Under the pieces are notes generated by a model. It worked only from the letters and a program-made list of their open reading frames with translations. It did no database searches and was not told the DNA's origin. 58,616 bases of DNA from Sphingomonas canadensis. Its GTDB lineage: Bacteria; Pseudomonadota; Alphaproteobacteria; Sphingomonadales; Sphingomonadaceae. The stretch spans positions 1-58,616 of the forward strand of contig NZ_JAPDRA010000014.1 in assembly GCF_026013525.1 (NCBI RefSeq), read 5' to 3'. The translations under genes were made by a program, and so were the position numbers. The number at the start of each line of letters is the position of its first letter. Position 1 is the first letter of the stretch. Below are positions 57,793-58,616 of this stretch, one piece after another.

Positions 57793-58257
57793 TTAGAAAC
57801 TGTTTGAGCAATCAAAAAAGGCATGTACTCGCGATTCGCTGCTAGAACTTATAATAAATTGGCTGTCATCAATTTTCATTACGATGTAAGGAAATTTCTC
57901 ATTCCAATCATTTGATACATATATGACCTTACCGTCATCGGTTTTAATTGAGCGCCTCCAAGGTCCGCGGTAAGTATTAATTGGCATTTTATACCCATAC
58001 AAACGAGATGTAATAAAAATAAATTTAGATAATCTTTCTTTGTCGTAAATGTGACATACTTCGACCTCTTCGAGATCGTCGTCGTGTTTTTCTCGCGGTT
58101 TGTTTAAAAATATTCGCACAGAATGCGTGTTAGAAAAATATTCCGGCGCAAATATACGAATCGGATCAAGAGATACGTTAGTTCTATCCTGCACGACTTT
58201 ATCCCCAGCCTGCGCGAACCCGAATATCGACGTCAGAAGGAGCAGAAAAATCCTCAT
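57793..58257 (-). CDS. AT-rich secreted orphan protein
   Basis: 154 residues with a signal peptide (RIFLLLLTSIFGFAQAG). The mature protein has a charged stretch (NKPREKHDDDLEEVEVCH), aromatic strands (FIFITSRLYGYKMPINTY) and ends SRVHAFFDCSNSF; two Cys could form a disulphide. GGAG lies 6 nt before the ATG. Base composition is strikingly different from the window: 57961-58020 has 20 G/C in 60 bases. It is flanked on both sides by RAYT remnants, so recent acquisition is likely. No family is recognised. Confidence 0.75.
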   Translation of the reverse strand: MRIFLLLLTSIFGFAQAGDKVVQDRTNVSLDPIRIFAPEYFSNTHSVRIFLNKPREKHDDDLEEVEVCHIYDKERLSKFIFITSRLYGYKMPINTYRGPWRRSIKTDDGKVIYVSNDWNEKFPYIVMKIDDSQFIISSSSESRVHAFFDCSNSF

Positions 58258-58306
58258 TTACGTCTCCGTACGTTCGGAATTGAATTACGGTGACAGGTGC
58301 AATAAT

Positions 58307-58478
58307 GCCGAATTTCTGCCCTTCGGCTTCGGCCCGCGTTTTGCCGGGGTGAGGGCCAGGCCGGTGCGCGCTTCCATATCGGCGAGCCGTCCTCGAAGAA
58401 GGTCCGCTCGCGCCGGTTGCCCCGCTGGGTGATATGATGCGGGATGCCCGGGAGGACGATACGACGGAGCCTCGCCAT
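58307..58478 (-). pseudogene. RAYT transposase remnant B (N- and C-termini fused)
   Basis: ATG 58478 reads ARLRRIVLPGIPHHITQRG, then NRRERTFFEDG. At that point another frame carries LADMEARTGLALTPAKRG and PKPKGRN, the typical C-terminal end of RAYT proteins. About 150 central residues, including the HUH motif and catalytic Tyr, are deleted and the two ends are out of frame. Confidence 0.7.
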
Positions 58479-58490
58479 GGCCCGAGGCTA

Positions 58491-58539
58491 ACGACGGCGC
58501 GAAGGGAGTAAAGAGGTTATTGCACGTGTCACCGTAATT
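58491..58539 (+). repeat. RAYT leader repeat, copy 3
   Basis: ACGACGGCGCGAAGGGAGTAAAGAGGTTATTGCACGTGTCACC... upstream of remnant B. It has the same organisation as copy 1: repeat, then the ATG of a RAYT N-terminus ~13 bp further on the minus strand. Confidence 0.75.
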
Positions 58540-58616
58540 ATTCAGTAATTCAAGGCCTATGGCTCCACCACATCGGGAAAAATCAGACATCGATCTTGAA
58601 GGACGCTCAATATAGT

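Larger units (their letters stand above)
58283..58539 (-). mobile_element. Deleted RAYT element with inverted terminal repeats
   Basis: AATTACGGTGACAGGTGCAATAA (58283-58305) and the reverse complement of 58517-58539 agree at 22 of 23 bases, forming terminal inverted repeats around a 257-bp element. It contains remnant B. It lacks a functional transposase but keeps both ends, so it could be mobilised in trans by an intact RAYT elsewhere. Confidence 0.6.

Noticed and set aside
57561..58539. CRISPR array
   Set aside because: The three 49-bp repeats are unevenly spaced (85 and 845 bp), diverged, and linked to transposase starts; no cas gene is nearby.
1..58616. tRNA, rRNA or known riboswitch
   Set aside because: No cloverleaf-like sequence with CCA-end features, no rRNA text and no recognisable aptamer core was found by reading either strand; a dedicated covariance search would be needed to exclude small RNAs.

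Overview
The window looks like a chromosome segment of a GC-rich alphaproteobacterium, most likely a sphingomonad (Sphingomonas or a close relative). The signs are dense high-GC coding, many overlapping stop/start junctions, a large TonB-dependent receptor beside a lignostilbene-dioxygenase-type carotenoid oxygenase, tandem alpha/beta hydrolases, a GH97 sugar cluster and RAYT-type repeat remnants. This placement is inferred from gene content; no rRNA or tRNA gene is visible.

Layout. 1-3.65 kb is a decayed accessory island: an HsdR tail starting inside a perfect 36-bp palindrome, a Fic AMPylase with upstream direct repeats, an amber-interrupted proline-rich frame, a VirD4 coupling protein without its motor domain, and a broken CaiB/BaiF CoA-transferase. 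3.66-7.96 kb is a minus-strand run of four alpha/beta hydrolases and an isochorismatase-like hydrolase, divergent from a lone receiver and a FixJ-type regulator (8.4-9.4 kb) that converge on a PAS histidine kinase (9.55-11.6 kb). A 20-bp palindromic element recurs about 80 bp upstream of two genes of the hydrolase run.

11.7-25.7 kb looks like one aromatic-compound catabolic regulon. A five-gene minus-strand operon (Tat-signal protein, p-cresol-methylhydroxylase-type flavoprotein, cytochrome c, RidA-like lipoprotein, tannase/feruloyl esterase) is divergent from a TfdA-type dioxygenase and a large alpha/beta hydrolase. A LysR regulator, TonB receptor, carotenoid oxygenase and MFS transporter follow. 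A 44-bp element (37/44 identical) with a LysR dyad occurs in both divergent promoter regions and ties the locus together.

25.7-33.1 kb is a nine-gene minus-strand operon encoding an SPFH protein, two zinc-ribbon DUF4178-like proteins, a 50-aa membrane peptide, a DUF350 protein, a membrane-embedded spermidine-synthase-like enzyme, a Tat/FAD amine-oxidase-like enzyme, SpeD and a secreted protein. It looks like a membrane-centred aminopropyl-transfer system of unknown product and is the best candidate here for an undescribed system. A divergent three-gene cassette of unknown membrane proteins follows (33.3-35.1 kb).

35.1-50.3 kb is mostly conserved core: an FAD-linked oxidase, a two-component pair, an aminotransferase, methionine salvage mtnB-mtnD-mtnC-mtnA, two divergent L,D-transpeptidase-type genes, nadE, and fdhD-mobA. 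50.4-56.0 kb is a glycan cluster (GH97, type-B carboxylesterase, LamG-like protein, sugar MFS transporter), followed by a cysteine-desulfurase-like protein. 57.4-58.6 kb is a graveyard of RAYT transposase remnants and their terminal repeats around one AT-rich secreted orphan gene.
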